In this document: in pieces, positions 39,082-48,576 of the stretch | How the letters are laid out: the number at the start of each line of letters is the position of its first letter | Position numbering within the stretch: position 1 is the stretch's first letter | Source of the DNA: Tranquillimonas alkanivorans | GTDB taxonomy: Bacteria; Pseudomonadota; Alphaproteobacteria; Rhodobacterales; Rhodobacteraceae | NCBI RefSeq assembly: GCF_900115595.1 | Contig: NZ_FOXA01000013.1 | Location: 1-64,000, forward strand | DNA length: 64,000 bases | Direction: 5' to 3' | The notes under the pieces: generated by a model | What the model was told of the DNA's origin: nothing | Seen by the model: the letters and a program-made list of their open reading frames with translations, nothing else | Database searches by the model: none | Position numbers and translations under genes: made by a program

Positions 39082-39300
39082 ATGAATGTCTCCAGCAGGA
39101 TGGAGACCCAGGAGGTCCTCCGCGTGAAGCTCGAAGTGCTCCGCCGCGAGCACCGCGATCTGGACGAGGCCATCGCCGCGCTGCACGAGGGCACGGCGGC
39201 CGACCAGCTCATGCTGCGGAGGCTGAAGAAGCGCAAATTGTCGCTCAAGGATCAGATCCGCGACATCGAGGATCGCCTGCTGCCCGACATCATCGCCTGA
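39082..39300 (+). CDS. DUF465 (YdcH-like) family protein
   Basis: A 72-aa highly charged protein, mostly one helical hairpin (LRVKLEVLRREHRDLDEAI and LMLRRLKKRKLSLKDQIRDIE), the DUF465/YdcH pattern. The ATG at 39082 has AAAGGGAG upstream. Single gene, 71 bases before purE. Function unknown. Confidence 0.85.
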   Translation: MNVSSRMETQEVLRVKLEVLRREHRDLDEAIAALHEGTAADQLMLRRLKKRKLSLKDQIRDIEDRLLPDIIA

Positions 39301-39371
39301 GCTGGCGCCCGTGTTGCGCCCGCGGCGGCGGCGGTGTACCGGGTCGTCACGTGGTGACGAAGGGGTAGGTC

Positions 39372-39857
39372 ATGGGCGCTGACGTCGGCATCATCATGGG
39401 CAGCCAATCGGACTGGCCCACGCTGAAAGAGGCTGCGCTGGTCCTTGACGAGCTGGGCGTAAGCTACGAGACGCGCATCGTCTCGGCGCATCGCACCCCC
39501 GACCGCCTGTGGGACTACGGCAAGACGGCCGCTGACCGTGGGCTCAAGGCGATCATCGCCGGCGCGGGGGGCGCGGCGCACCTACCGGGCATGATGGCGT
39601 CGAAGACCCGTATCCCGGTGATTGGCGTGCCGGTGCAGACACGGGCGCTGTCGGGCGTCGACTCGCTTTATTCCATCGTGCAGATGCCCAAGGGCTACCC
39701 CGTTGCCACCATGGCCATCGGCGCCGCCGGCGCGGCGAATGCGGGGCTCATGGCGGCGGCGATCCTCGCCATTTCGGACCGCGCACTGGCAGAGCGGTTG
39801 GACGCCTGGCGCACGGCGCTGTCAGCCTCGATTCCGGAGGAGCCGGTCGATGAGTGA
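39372..39857 (+). CDS. purE: N5-carboxyaminoimidazole ribonucleotide mutase
   Basis: A 161-aa enzyme of purine synthesis that converts N5-CAIR to CAIR. Class I motifs: [10 protein letters not shown] at the start, SAHRTPDRL, and [12 protein letters not shown]; a C-terminal [21 protein letters not shown] lies upstream of the ATG. Overlaps purK by eight bases, so the two are coupled. Confidence 0.96.
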   Translation: MGADVGIIMGSQSDWPTLKEAALVLDELGVSYETRIVSAHRTPDRLWDYGKTAADRGLKAIIAGAGGAAHLPGMMASKTRIPVIGVPVQTRALSGVDSLYSIVQMPKGYPVATMAIGAAGAANAGLMAAAILAISDRALAERLDAWRTALSASIPEEPVDE

Positions 39858-40926
39858 TGCCCTGTTTCCCGGCGCGACGATCGGCATCCTCGGCGGCGGA
39901 CAACTGGGCCGCATGCTCTCGGTCGCGGCCTCGCGGCTTGGTCTGAAGTGCCACATCTACGACCCCTCGCCCGAGCCGCCCGCGGGCCACGTGGCCGACG
40001 CGGTTACCACCGCCGCGTGGGACGACGCGGAGGCGCTGGCGGCCTTCGCCGAAGCCGTCGATGTCGTGACCTACGAGTTCGAGAACGTGCCCACCGCCTC
40101 GCTCGACCGGATCGAGGCGATCCGCCCGATCCGGCCGGGACGCGAGGCGCTGCGCATCAGCCAGGACCGGCTGACAGAGAAAGAATTCCTGTCGGGCCTC
40201 GGCCTGGCCACCGCCCCGTTCGCTCCCGTCGACACCGCCAACGACCTGAACGAAGCGCTCAGGATCATCGGCACGCCCGCCATCCTCAAGACCCGGCGCT
40301 TCGGCTACGACGGCAAGGGGCAGGCCCGGATCACGGGACCGGAGGATGCCGAGGCGGCGCTGGCATCGCTTGAGGGCGCCCCCGCGATCCTGGAAGGGTT
40401 CGTGGAGTTCAGCCACGAAGTCTCGGTCATCGGCGCGCGCGGGATCGACGGTGCGGTGGCCTGCTACGACCCGGGCGAGAACGAGCACCGCGAGGGGATT
40501 TTGCGGACCACCACCGTCCCGGCCCGCCTGAGCGGCGGACAGACGACTGACGCGGTGCTGCTGGCCGGCCGCATCCTCAACGCGCTCGACTATGTCGGCG
40601 TGATGGGTGTGGAGCTGTTCGTGACGCCGCGCGGCCTGATCGTGAACGAGATCGCGCCGCGTGTGCACAACTCGGGCCACTGGACGCAGAACGGCGCGGT
40701 GATCGACCAGTTCGAACAGCACATCCGTGCGGTCGCGGGCTGGCCGCTGGGCGACGGCCGGCGGCACGCCGACGTGGTGATGGAGAACCTGATCGGCGAC
40801 GAGGCGGCGCGCCTGCCCGAGCTGTCCGCCGATCCCACGGCGGCGCTGCACCTCTACGGCAAGGCCGAGGCGCGGCCGGGTCGCAAGATGGGGCACGTCA
40901 ACCGGATCACCGGCCACCCCGCCTGA
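39850..40926 (+). CDS. purK: 5-(carboxyamino)imidazole ribonucleotide synthase
   Basis: A 358-aa ATP-grasp enzyme that carboxylates AIR to N5-CAIR, the substrate of Pur[11 protein letters not shown] at about residue 14, YEFENVP, the ATP-binding [13 protein letters not shown], and a late [18 protein letters not shown] lies upstream of the ATG inside purE. Confidence 0.96.
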   Translation: MSDALFPGATIGILGGGQLGRMLSVAASRLGLKCHIYDPSPEPPAGHVADAVTTAAWDDAEALAAFAEAVDVVTYEFENVPTASLDRIEAIRPIRPGREALRISQDRLTEKEFLSGLGLATAPFAPVDTANDLNEALRIIGTPAILKTRRFGYDGKGQARITGPEDAEAALASLEGAPAILEGFVEFSHEVSVIGARGIDGAVACYDPGENEHREGILRTTTVPARLSGGQTTDAVLLAGRILNALDYVGVMGVELFVTPRGLIVNEIAPRVHNSGHWTQNGAVIDQFEQHIRAVAGWPLGDGRRHADVVMENLIGDEAARLPELSADPTAALHLYGKAEARPGRKMGHVNRITGHPA

Positions 40927-41095
40927 GCCGCAGGAACGCACGCCCGCCGCATGACGTTGCAGCAGCAACTGACTGTTCAGGAGTCTCGTCCATCATGCGG
41001 CTCATGCGCCCCCACGCCCCGCTCCTCCGGCGGCTTCAGCCGCCCTGCCCCGCCATGTCCGCACCACACCCGAGGCAGCGAGAGGAGCGATGCAT

Positions 41096-43111
41096 ATGAA
41101 AACGATCACCGAGTTCCCGCACGAGATCATCGAGGAAGAAAACGTCTTCATCCCCGTCACCGACGGGCTGCACCTGGCCGCGCGCATCTGGCGGCCGAAG
41201 GACGCGGGGCCGGTGCCCGCGATCCTGGAATACATCCCTTACCGCAAGCGCTTCGGCACGACGGTGCGGGACGAGCATACGCACAAGTACCTCGCCGGGC
41301 ACGGCTATGCCTGCGTGCGGCTCGACATCCGCGGCAGCGGCGAGAGCGAAGGCGTGCTGATTGACGAGTACCTGCCGAGCGAGCTGCACGACGGCGTCGC
41401 CGCTCTGCACTGGATTGCCGATCAGGAATGGTGCGACGGCAATATCGGCATGATGGGCATCTCGTGGGGCGGCTTCAACGGCCTTCAGATCGCGGCCATG
41501 CAGCCCGAGCCGCTGAAGGCGATCGTGACCATCGCCTCCACCGACGACCGCTATTCCGACGACATCCACCACATGGGCGGCACGCTTCTGGGCGACAACC
41601 TGTCGTGGTCGTCGGTCATGTTCTCGTACAACACCATGCCGCCCGACCCCGCGCTCGTGGGCGAGCGCTGGCGCGACATGTGGATGGAGCGGCTGGAGGG
41701 GTCCGGCCTTTGGCTGAAAACGTGGCTCCAGCACCAGCGGCGCGACGCCTACTGGCGGCACGGGTCGGTGTGCGAGGATTACTCCGACATCAAGATCCCG
41801 GTCTTCGCCGTGAGCGGCTGGGCCGACGGCTACACCAACAGCGTCTTTCGGCTGATGGAGAACCTGGATGTGCCGAGAAAGGGCCTCGTGGGCCCCTGGG
41901 GCCACATCTATCCACATTTCGGCCGCCCCGGCCCTGCCATCGACTTCCTCGGCGAGCTGCTGCGCTGGTGGGACAAGTGGCTCAAGGGCAAGGACACCGG
42001 GGTCGAGGACGATCCGATGGTCTGCGCCTGGATGCAGGACAGCATGCCTCCGAATCCCGAATACGATTATCGCCCCGGACACTGGGTGGGCGAGGACGTC
42101 TGGCCCTCCCCCCGCATCCGCGACCTGCGCTACACGATCAGCCCGGACCGGGCGCTGGTTCCCAACGGCGGCAGCGACGAGGTGAAGCCGATGGACGTGC
42201 AGTCGCCGGTGACGCTGGGTCTCGCGGCTGGGAAATGGTGTTCCTACGCCAACGGGCCCGACCTGGCGGGTGATCAGCGGATCGACGACGGCGGCGCGCT
42301 GGTGTTCCAGACCGAGCCGCTGGAAGAGGATGTCGAGATCCTGGGCGCCCCGGAGGTCGAGCTCGAGCTCGCTTCGGACCAGCCGGTGGCGATGGTGGCG
42401 GTGCGGCTGTCGGACATGCGGCCCGACCACCAGGTGACCCGCATCACCTATGGCCTGATGAACCTGACCCACCGCGACAGCCGACAGCACCCCGAGCCGA
42501 TGGAGCCGGGCAAGCGATACCGCGTGAAGGTGCCGATGAACTACATCGCCCAGCGCGTGCCGAAGGGCCACCGCATCCGGCTTTCGGTCTCGACGGTCTA
42601 CTGGCCGCTTGCCTGGACGCCGCCGACGGACGTGAAGCTGACGGTCTGGACCGGCGAAAGCACGCTGTCGGTTCCGGCGCGCCCGGTGAAGGAGAACGAG
42701 GAGATTCGCGACTTCGGTGCACCGGTACAGGCCCCCGGCCCCGCCCTGACCACGTTCGAGGTGCCCGAACATCGCTGGCTGGTGCGCCACGACCTGGGCG
42801 GACAGTGGGCCGAGCTCGAGGTCGTGGATGACCGGGGGCGCTTCCGGCTGGACGACATCGACCTGACCGTGGGCAGCCACGCGGTCGAGCGCTACGGCGT
42901 GACGCCCGGCGACTTCACCTCGGTCGTGGGGGAAACGGAGTGGACCCGGACACTCGAGCGCGGGGATTGGTCGATCCACACCCGCACCAAGACGCGCCTG
43001 ACCTCGGATCGGGAGAACTTCTACCTCCGGGCCGAACTCGACGCCTACGAGGGCGACGTGCGGGTGAAGAGCCTGAGTTGGGACGAGACGATACCCCGGG
43101 ACCACGTGTAG
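41096..43111 (+). CDS. CocE/NonD family hydrolase
   Basis: A 671-aa serine hydrolase. An alpha/beta domain with nucleophile Ser123 in GISWGGFNG is followed by helical cap segments, and a C-terminal X-Pro dipeptidyl-peptidase-like jelly-roll domain starts near residue 330. Relatives include cocaine esterase and peptidase-like acylases; the natural substrate cannot be read from sequence. There is no signal peptide. AGGAG eight bases upstream favours the ATG at 41096 over the one at 41090. Single gene. Confidence 0.88.
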   Translation: MKTITEFPHEIIEEENVFIPVTDGLHLAARIWRPKDAGPVPAILEYIPYRKRFGTTVRDEHTHKYLAGHGYACVRLDIRGSGESEGVLIDEYLPSELHDGVAALHWIADQEWCDGNIGMMGISWGGFNGLQIAAMQPEPLKAIVTIASTDDRYSDDIHHMGGTLLGDNLSWSSVMFSYNTMPPDPALVGERWRDMWMERLEGSGLWLKTWLQHQRRDAYWRHGSVCEDYSDIKIPVFAVSGWADGYTNSVFRLMENLDVPRKGLVGPWGHIYPHFGRPGPAIDFLGELLRWWDKWLKGKDTGVEDDPMVCAWMQDSMPPNPEYDYRPGHWVGEDVWPSPRIRDLRYTISPDRALVPNGGSDEVKPMDVQSPVTLGLAAGKWCSYANGPDLAGDQRIDDGGALVFQTEPLEEDVEILGAPEVELELASDQPVAMVAVRLSDMRPDHQVTRITYGLMNLTHRDSRQHPEPMEPGKRYRVKVPMNYIAQRVPKGHRIRLSVSTVYWPLAWTPPTDVKLTVWTGESTLSVPARPVKENEEIRDFGAPVQAPGPALTTFEVPEHRWLVRHDLGGQWAELEVVDDRGRFRLDDIDLTVGSHAVERYGVTPGDFTSVVGETEWTRTLERGDWSIHTRTKTRLTSDRENFYLRAELDAYEGDVRVKSLSWDETIPRDHV

Positions 43112-43253
43112 AGCGGCGGTTCTTCCCACTGCGCCGGTCCTCAGGGACAGGCGCGGGGAAAGCGCCGTTGAGGCCCGGGCAGGCGCTCGCCCGATGCTGC
43201 CGGCCGGGTCCGGAAGAAGCGGGGCGTCGCCCTTTTGGCCGGATCACGCAAAG

Positions 43254-43280
43254 AAAAAAGGGCGGCCCGCGGGCCGCCCT
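43254..43280 (-). terminator. ectoine operon terminator
   Basis: A 10-bp perfect stem AGGGCGGCCC/GGGCCGCCCT with a two-base loop (43259-43280), followed on the minus strand by TTTTTT (43259-43254). It lies 24 bases after the aspartate kinase stop. Confidence 0.85.
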
Positions 43281-43303
43281 TCAGTCGTACGCATAAACGG
43301 TCT

Positions 43304-44755
43304 TTACGCCGCCTGCTTGTCCACCGGCGCGGGCTGCTGATCTTCGGCGGTGCCGAAGGCCATGTCGTGCAGAGCCTTGACCGCCGTATCCAGCGCCTCG
43401 CGTTTCACAAGAAACTGCACGTCCACGCTGCGCGTGTTCTGGTGCGCGGCAATGACCTCGACCTGCGCCTCGTCCAGGGCGTCGAGACCCTTGGACAGCA
43501 GCCGCAGCCCGCCGAGGTCGCGCCCGATCACCGAAGCGATCGACAGCGAGCGCACGGCCAGGTCGGCCTGCGGATAACGCTCGCGCAGATCGCGCTCGAC
43601 CCGCTTGATCGCCTTGAGCGGCGCGTCGACGTAGTGGGTGATCGTATTCGCGTTCGAGGTCTTCGAAACGATGCGGATCTTGTGGCGCGTCAGCGCCTCG
43701 AGGATCGTCGAGTCGTAGCCCTTCACGCCGACCATGTCCTGCTCGAACAGTTCGATGGCATAGACGTTCAGGCCGCAGACGATCTCGGCCGACGACGTCT
43801 CGGCCGCCTGGTCGTCGATCAGTGTGCCCGGGTCCATCGGCTCGAACGCGTTGGTCACACGCAGCGGCACACCTGCCTGGCGTAGCGTCTTCGCCGCCTT
43901 GGGGTGGATCGCCTCCATTCCCATGTTCGACAGCTGATCGGCCACGTCGTAGTTGGTGTGACCCAGCTTGCGCACGTTGTCCGCGCCCACCAGCTTGGGA
44001 TCGGCCGAGGACAGGTGGAACTCCTTGTGTATCACCGCCTCGCGCGCATGGGTGAGCGATGCGATCTGCGAGAAGGTGACCTCGGAATATCCGCGGTCGA
44101 ACTCCTGCATCAGCCCCTCGGAGCACTGGGCGTAGCCGGTAACGATGGGCAGCTCTTCGCTCAGGTCGACATGTTCGAGGCCCGACAGGATGCGCTCCTG
44201 CAACGAGTACTCGCCCTCGTCACGCCAACCGCTCAGATCCACGAACCGCGCGGCGACGTCGTGACGGCGCAGCAGAAGCGAGGTGACGAAGGCAGAGTGC
44301 GCCTCGCCCAGCCCCGACAGCAGCTCGCGGATGATGAGCATGTGCTGCGACAGCTTGAAGTGGCCGTACGAGCAGATGCGCTGCAGGTCGATCAGGCAGT
44401 TGCGCGCGCCTTCGATGCGTTCGCGCACGAAGTCGTCGGCCATGCTCTGGTCGGCGGGGTGGTCGAGGACCGCGTTATGCGCTTCCGTCATCGCCGCGGA
44501 AACGCGGCTGAGCGCGTCGGACCAGCCGTGGTCGTTCTCGGCGCTGGAGAACAGCGCATAGACGCCCGGCTCGCCCGTCTTCTTGTGCTCGAGCAGCTTG
44601 TCGGTGATGCCGCCGAAGGCCGAGACGACGAAGACGCGGTTATAGAGCGCCGCACCCTCGCGGTCCCCGACGAACAGCGTGTCCACCAGCTCGGGGAGGC
44701 GGGACATGGACGTCCCGCCGATCTTTTCAACGGTATGGTTGCCGTGTTGGGTCAT
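43304..44755 (-). CDS. aspartate kinase, ectoine-operon type
   Basis: A 483-aa aspartokinase of the Ask_Ect group that commits aspartate to ectoine synthesis. The N-terminal VEKIGGTSMSRLPEL replaces the usual KFGG; a GYAQCSEGLMQEFDRGYSEVTFSQIAS catalytic loop and paired C-terminal ACT domains (about 330-470) follow. Ask_Ect enzymes are generally less sensitive to feedback, which suits osmolyte production. Last gene of ectA-ectB-ectC-ask, 31 bases after ectC, with a strong terminator. Confidence 0.93.
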   Translation of the reverse strand: MTQHGNHTVEKIGGTSMSRLPELVDTLFVGDREGAALYNRVFVVSAFGGITDKLLEHKKTGEPGVYALFSSAENDHGWSDALSRVSAAMTEAHNAVLDHPADQSMADDFVRERIEGARNCLIDLQRICSYGHFKLSQHMLIIRELLSGLGEAHSAFVTSLLLRRHDVAARFVDLSGWRDEGEYSLQERILSGLEHVDLSEELPIVTGYAQCSEGLMQEFDRGYSEVTFSQIASLTHAREAVIHKEFHLSSADPKLVGADNVRKLGHTNYDVADQLSNMGMEAIHPKAAKTLRQAGVPLRVTNAFEPMDPGTLIDDQAAETSSAEIVCGLNVYAIELFEQDMVGVKGYDSTILEALTRHKIRIVSKTSNANTITHYVDAPLKAIKRVERDLRERYPQADLAVRSLSIASVIGRDLGGLRLLSKGLDALDEAQVEVIAAHQNTRSVDVQFLVKREALDTAVKALHDMAFGTAEDQQPAPVDKQAA

Positions 44756-44786
44756 GGGACTTTCCGGCAGTCGTTGGATTACAGGT

Positions 44787-45173
44787 TCAGCCATTCGCGG
44801 GCGCGTAGCTTCCGTCGGCCTGGTGCACTTCGTTGCCGGTGACCGGCGGATTGAAGCAGCAGGCCATGACGAGCTCTTCCTCGGCGCGAAGCGTGTGCTT
44901 GTCGTGCTGGTCGAGGCCGTACATGACGCCCGGCTTGATCTCGTAGGTCTTGCCGGTGGCCAGATCGGTGATCGAGCCACGGCCGGACATGCAGTACACG
45001 CTCTCGAAATGGTGCTTGTAGTGGAACGTGTGCTCCGAACCCGCTTCCAGCGTCGTGATGTGGAACGAGAAGCCCATGTTGTCGTCGGCCAGCAGCATGC
45101 GGACCGAAGTCCAGCGGGCATCCGAAACGGCGCGGTCGGTGTTCTTCAGCTCGTTGAAGTCGCGTACGATCAT
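44787..45173 (-). CDS. ectC: ectoine synthase
   Basis: A 128-aa cupin that cyclises N-gamma-acetyl-diaminobutyrate to ectoine. Conserved opening MIVRDFNEL; the iron-binding cupin stretch [20 protein letters not shown] at about residues 47-66; a later [12 protein letters not shown]. It starts five bases after ectB. There is no ectD in the window, so 5-hydroxyectoine is not predicted from this locus. Confidence 0.97.
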   Translation of the reverse strand: MIVRDFNELKNTDRAVSDARWTSVRMLLADDNMGFSFHITTLEAGSEHTFHYKHHFESVYCMSGRGSITDLATGKTYEIKPGVMYGLDQHDKHTLRAEEELVMACCFNPPVTGNEVHQADGSYAPANG

Positions 45174-45178
45174 GTTTG

Positions 45179-46468
45179 TTACTCCGCGGCGATCTGCATG
45201 GGCGCGCACTTCTGCGCGGCGTTCTCGAGGATGGTCAGGCCCTTCTGGAACTGCTCCATCGGCGTGGTGAGCGGGGCGAGCACCTTGACGACTTCGTCGT
45301 GGGCGCCCGAAGTTTCGATCACGAGGCCGTTGTCGAAGCACTCGGCGCAGATCTGCTCGGCCAGGTCGCCCGAGCCCACGTCGACGCCTTGCATCATGCC
45401 GCGGCCCTTGAGCTTGGCGCCCGGAATCTTGTCGGCGATGCGCTGGAGCGCGGCGTTGAGAACCTTCGCCTTCTCGGCGATCTCGGTCTTGAAGGCATCG
45501 TCGGCCCAGAACTTCTCGAGCGCGACGCGCGCCGTGACGAAAGCGTGGGTGTTGCCCCGGAACGTGCCGTTGTGCTCGGCCGGCTTCCAGATGTCGAGGT
45601 CCGGGCGCACCAGCAGCGCGGCGAACGGCAGGCCGAAGCCCGAGAGCGACTTCGCCAGCGGGATCAGGTCCGGCTCGATGCCCATCTCGTCGAACGAGAA
45701 GAAGGTGCCCGAGCGGCCGATGCCGGCCTGGATGTCGTCCACGATCAGCAGCGCGCCGTGCTTCTTCGCGATGCGGGCGATGCCCTGCACCCACTCGGTC
45801 GAAGCGGCGTTCAGGCCGCCCTCGCCCTGGATGAGCTCGACGAGGAACGCGGCGGGCGCGTCGATGCCGCTCGAAGGGTTGTCGAGCATCGCTTCGATCA
45901 CGGCGAGCGTGTCCACGTCGTCGCCCAGCGACCCCTCGTAGGGCATGCGGGTCATGTCGTTCAGCGAAACGCCGCCCGCACCCGCGCGCTTGCCGGCGTT
46001 GCCGGTCGCGGCCAGCGCGCCCAGCGACATGCCGTGGAAGCCGTTGGTGAACGAGATGACGTTCTTGCGGCCGGTGACCTTGCGCGCCAGCTTCAGCGCC
46101 GCCTCGACCGCGTTGGTGCCGGTCGGGCCGGTCATCATGACCTTGTGCTCCATGCCACGCGGCTTGAGCACGAGGCGCTCGAACGTCTCGAGGAACGCCT
46201 GCTTGGTCTCGGTGTACATGTCGAGGCCGTGTGCGATGCCGTCGTTCGAGATGTGCTCGATCAGCGCGGCCTTCATGTCGGGGTCGTTGTGGCCGTAGTT
46301 CAGCGACGAGCAGCCCGACAGGAAGTCGATGTAGTCGCGACCTTCCTTGTCGGTCAGCGTGCTGCCGCTGGCCTTGGTGAAGACGGTGTCGAACGAGCGG
46401 CAATAGGAGCGTGCTTCGGATTCACGTCGTTCAAAAATGGTCGGTTCGGCTGTGGTGACAGTCGACAT
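45179..46468 (-). CDS. ectB: diaminobutyrate--2-oxoglutarate transaminase
   Basis: A 429-aa class III PLP enzyme that makes 2,4-diaminobutyrate from aspartate semialdehyde. [15 protein letters not shown] near residue 50, [30 protein letters not shown], and the PLP lysine in [10 protein letters not shown] near 270. Second gene of the ect operon, 57 bases after ectA and five before ectC. Confidence 0.97.
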   Translation of the reverse strand: MSTVTTAEPTIFERRESEARSYCRSFDTVFTKASGSTLTDKEGRDYIDFLSGCSSLNYGHNDPDMKAALIEHISNDGIAHGLDMYTETKQAFLETFERLVLKPRGMEHKVMMTGPTGTNAVEAALKLARKVTGRKNVISFTNGFHGMSLGALAATGNAGKRAGAGGVSLNDMTRMPYEGSLGDDVDTLAVIEAMLDNPSSGIDAPAAFLVELIQGEGGLNAASTEWVQGIARIAKKHGALLIVDDIQAGIGRSGTFFSFDEMGIEPDLIPLAKSLSGFGLPFAALLVRPDLDIWKPAEHNGTFRGNTHAFVTARVALEKFWADDAFKTEIAEKAKVLNAALQRIADKIPGAKLKGRGMMQGVDVGSGDLAEQICAECFDNGLVIETSGAHDEVVKVLAPLTTPMEQFQKGLTILENAAQKCAPMQIAAE

Positions 46469-46525
46469 AACAAGTCCTCGGATATTTGTTCGTGATAGAG
46501 GTGGGACGCCTTCGGGCGGCGGTGA

Positions 46526-47056
46526 TCAGGCCGCCGCGCTCATCGGTTCGCTGAAGGCGATCGTCACCATGTGTTCGGTGGCGTGCTGGCCGTCGAAGTG
46601 TTCGTCGCGCTTGAAGTGCGCCTCGCTGTCGATCTCCGCGCCCTCGCGCTCGGCGAAGCGGGTGAACAGCGCCCAGGATGCGTCGTTGTCCTTGGTGATC
46701 GTGGTCTGCAGCTTGCTGACATCCGCGCAGATCTCGCGCGAAAGGATGTCCTTCAGCATGCGACGCGCCAGACCCTGCCCCCGCGCTTTCTCGGACACGG
46801 CGACCTGCCAGACGAACAGCGTCTCCGGGTCCTCGGGCACGATATAGGCCGAGATCCAGCCGACGGTGTCGCCGTCGAGCTCGGCGATCACGCAGGTATC
46901 CGCGAAATGATCGCACTGGATCAGGTTGCAGTACATCGAGTTCTCGTCGAGCGGCTTGCACTCTTTGACGAGCGACCAGACGGCGGAACCGTCTTCACCG
47001 GTCGGCTTGCGCAACGCGATGGGCTTGCGGGGCATGTTTGTGGCGGTTTTCGTCAC
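46526..47056 (-). CDS. ectA: diaminobutyrate acetyltransferase
   Basis: A 176-aa GNAT enzyme that acetylates 2,4-diaminobutyrate. RKPTGEDGSAVWSLVKECKPL near the start, the acetyl-CoA loop VSEKARGQGLARRML, and SKLQTTITKDNDAS. The start is uncertain. GTG at 47056 is preferred because GAGG lies nine bases upstream. ATG 47086 would be nearly leaderless from the predicted promoter, and ATG 47035 has no site. First gene of ectABC-ask; a palindrome overlaps its likely transcription start. Confidence 0.92.
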   Translation of the reverse strand: MTKTATNMPRKPIALRKPTGEDGSAVWSLVKECKPLDENSMYCNLIQCDHFADTCVIAELDGDTVGWISAYIVPEDPETLFVWQVAVSEKARGQGLARRMLKDILSREICADVSKLQTTITKDNDASWALFTRFAEREGAEIDSEAHFKRDEHFDGQHATEHMVTIAFSEPMSAAA

Positions 47057-47078
47057 TTCGATTAGCCTCGTGTTGTCT

Positions 47079-47093
47079 CTTAGCATTGCTAAG
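47079..47093. promoter_or_regulatory. putative operator of the ectoine operon
   Basis: A perfect seven-base inverted repeat around one base: CTTAGCA-T-TGCTAAG. It overlaps the predicted -10 and start of the ectA promoter. A related half site GGCTAAC lies at 47183-47189 before the divergent MarR gene. It fits binding by a MarR/EctR-type dimer, but no binding data exist here. Confidence 0.6.
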
Positions 47094-47118
47094 TATATAC
47101 ATCGCTTCGGCCAATCAA
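47092..47118 (-). promoter_or_regulatory. candidate ectA promoter
   Basis: On the minus strand: TTGATT (47118-47113), a short 15-base spacer, then TATACT (47097-47092), which is 5 of 6 to consensus. The start would fall near 47085, inside the palindrome. The short spacer would suit a regulated promoter. Confidence 0.5.
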
Positions 47119-47243
47119 CCCCCAAGTCGGGGGATAGTTGCCGCTGATGCATGCAGATGGGCGCCGTCCCGCTGTTTTGCAAGGCTAACTAATAATACTA
47201 CATGATGCGAAGCATCCCGAGTGTGGAGAACGAGATACATCTG

Positions 47244-47795
47244 ATGTCAGAATTGCAGACGCTGCCACTCAAGGCTGGCGGCACACCCGAATCGTTACGC
47301 ACACGGCACGCCATGGACCGCACAGACCAAAGCCTCATCGCCATCCGGCGCATCCTCAGATCGACCGAACTCTACGGCCGGAAACTCGCCAAGGCGGCAG
47401 GCCTCACGGCCGTGCAGATCCGCGTGCTGCAGATCGTGGCCGAGACCGGGCAAGCCACACCCAAGGACATCGCCAAGCGCATGGGCGTGTCGCAGGCGAC
47501 GATGAGTTCGCTGATCGACCGGCTGTCGGCCAAGAAGATGGTCGAACGCCATCAGTCGCAGCGCGACCGCCGGCAGACCAACGTCGTGATCACGCAGATC
47601 GGGCGGCAGGCCGTGCTCGAAGCGCCCGACGCACTTCAGCAGAAGTACGTGAAACAATTCGAGTCGCTCGAGGACTGGGAGCAGGCGATGATCGTCGCCT
47701 CGCTCGAACGGGTCGCGGCGATGCTGGACGCCGAGGGTATCGACGCCTCGCCCGTCCTCGACATCGGCGACCTGTCGGGCCGCCCGCACAGCTGA
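47244..47795 (+). CDS. MarR family regulator, probable EctR
   Basis: A 183-aa MarR-type regulator: TAVQIRVLQIVAETGQATPKDIAKRMGVSQATMSSLIDRLSAKKMVERH is the winged helix, followed by the RDRRQTNVVIT wing and C-terminal dimer helices. It is divergent from ectABC-ask, as EctR is in other halotolerant proteobacteria, so it likely represses or tunes ectoine synthesis. The start is uncertain: ATG 47244 (conserved-looking MSELQTLPLK, weak site) versus ATG 47202. Confidence 0.85.
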   Translation: MSELQTLPLKAGGTPESLRTRHAMDRTDQSLIAIRRILRSTELYGRKLAKAAGLTAVQIRVLQIVAETGQATPKDIAKRMGVSQATMSSLIDRLSAKKMVERHQSQRDRRQTNVVITQIGRQAVLEAPDALQQKYVKQFESLEDWEQAMIVASLERVAAMLDAEGIDASPVLDIGDLSGRPHS

Positions 47796-47800
47796 CGGCC

Positions 47801-47822
47801 GCGCCGGGCCAAGACCCGGCGC
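47801..47822. terminator. bidirectional hairpin between convergent genes
   Basis: GCGCCGGG/CCCGGCGC stem with a six-base loop between the MarR gene and the repeat protein; no T run on either side. Confidence 0.4.
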
Positions 47823-47832
47823 GACGCGCTCC

Positions 47833-48372
47833 TCAGTCTTCGATCGCTCTGCGCATCATCACCAGTTCCGTGAGCGTGTAACCCCGAGGGCTCACGCCCA
47901 GCAGGCCCGCCAGTTGCTGCTTCGAAGGGGTGAGGCGTCCGCGCGTGTCGCGGGACAACTCGTAATGCCCACCCCGAAGGGTGTTCCGGAGAGCCGTACC
48001 GTCGTCGTCTTCGCGTGCGCGGATGATAAGCACCATTTCGACGGCACTATAGGTGCCCGGAGCGACGCCGGCTAACGACGCTAGCGAATTGCCGCCGGGG
48101 ATCGGTGCCCCGTCTGCCTCGGCACGGGCACGCAGGTGGCGCAGATAGCGGGTGAAGCTGCCGTCATCTTCGGCAGCCGCACGCCTTAACAGGATCAGGT
48201 CCGCGGCGGAATAATCGGTGGGGCCGACACCGACAGACCGGGAAAGCTGCAAAGTGTCCGCGGATGAAGGGCCGGGAACGGCCACGGCGGCAAGCACCAG
48301 TGCGACGGCGGAAACGCCGGCGCGCAGGAAGACGCCGCAGCCCCTCGGCCGGAGGTCTGACATGCGGTTCAT
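47833..48372 (-). CDS. secreted protein with three internal repeats
   Basis: A 179-aa protein with a signal peptide (hydrophobic to about residue 33, cut near SSA-DT). Three copies of a roughly 26-residue unit occur: SVGVGPTDYSAADLILLRRA, AGVAPGTYSAVEMVLIIRAR and LGVSPRGYTLTELVMMRRAI. Each ends in acidic EDD/ED, at about residues 45-70, 98-125 and 153-179. The units share GVxPxxYoxxEhhhhxRA. I recall no named domain, though similar short motifs occur in secreted Rhodobacteraceae proteins. Function unknown. Convergent with the MarR gene. Confidence 0.7.
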   Translation of the reverse strand: MNRMSDLRPRGCGVFLRAGVSAVALVLAAVAVPGPSSADTLQLSRSVGVGPTDYSAADLILLRRAAAEDDGSFTRYLRHLRARAEADGAPIPGGNSLASLAGVAPGTYSAVEMVLIIRAREDDDGTALRNTLRGGHYELSRDTRGRLTPSKQQLAGLLGVSPRGYTLTELVMMRRAIED

Positions 48373-48576
48373 GGCAGGAACTTTCGGGTTTAGGGAGCCA
48401 GCCCTGTTCTTTTGGTGGAGGCTCCGGTTGCTGCCCGTCTGTCAAGCATACCACAATCGGACTGAGTCGGGTTCGGCGAGGGTGCATGCTCCCCTGAGGC
48501 GAAGGCGCAATCGGATCAACCGGTTCGCCCAAAAGGCCGTCCCAGCGTCACGCTAGTGTGAAGGTCTCGCCCCCGG

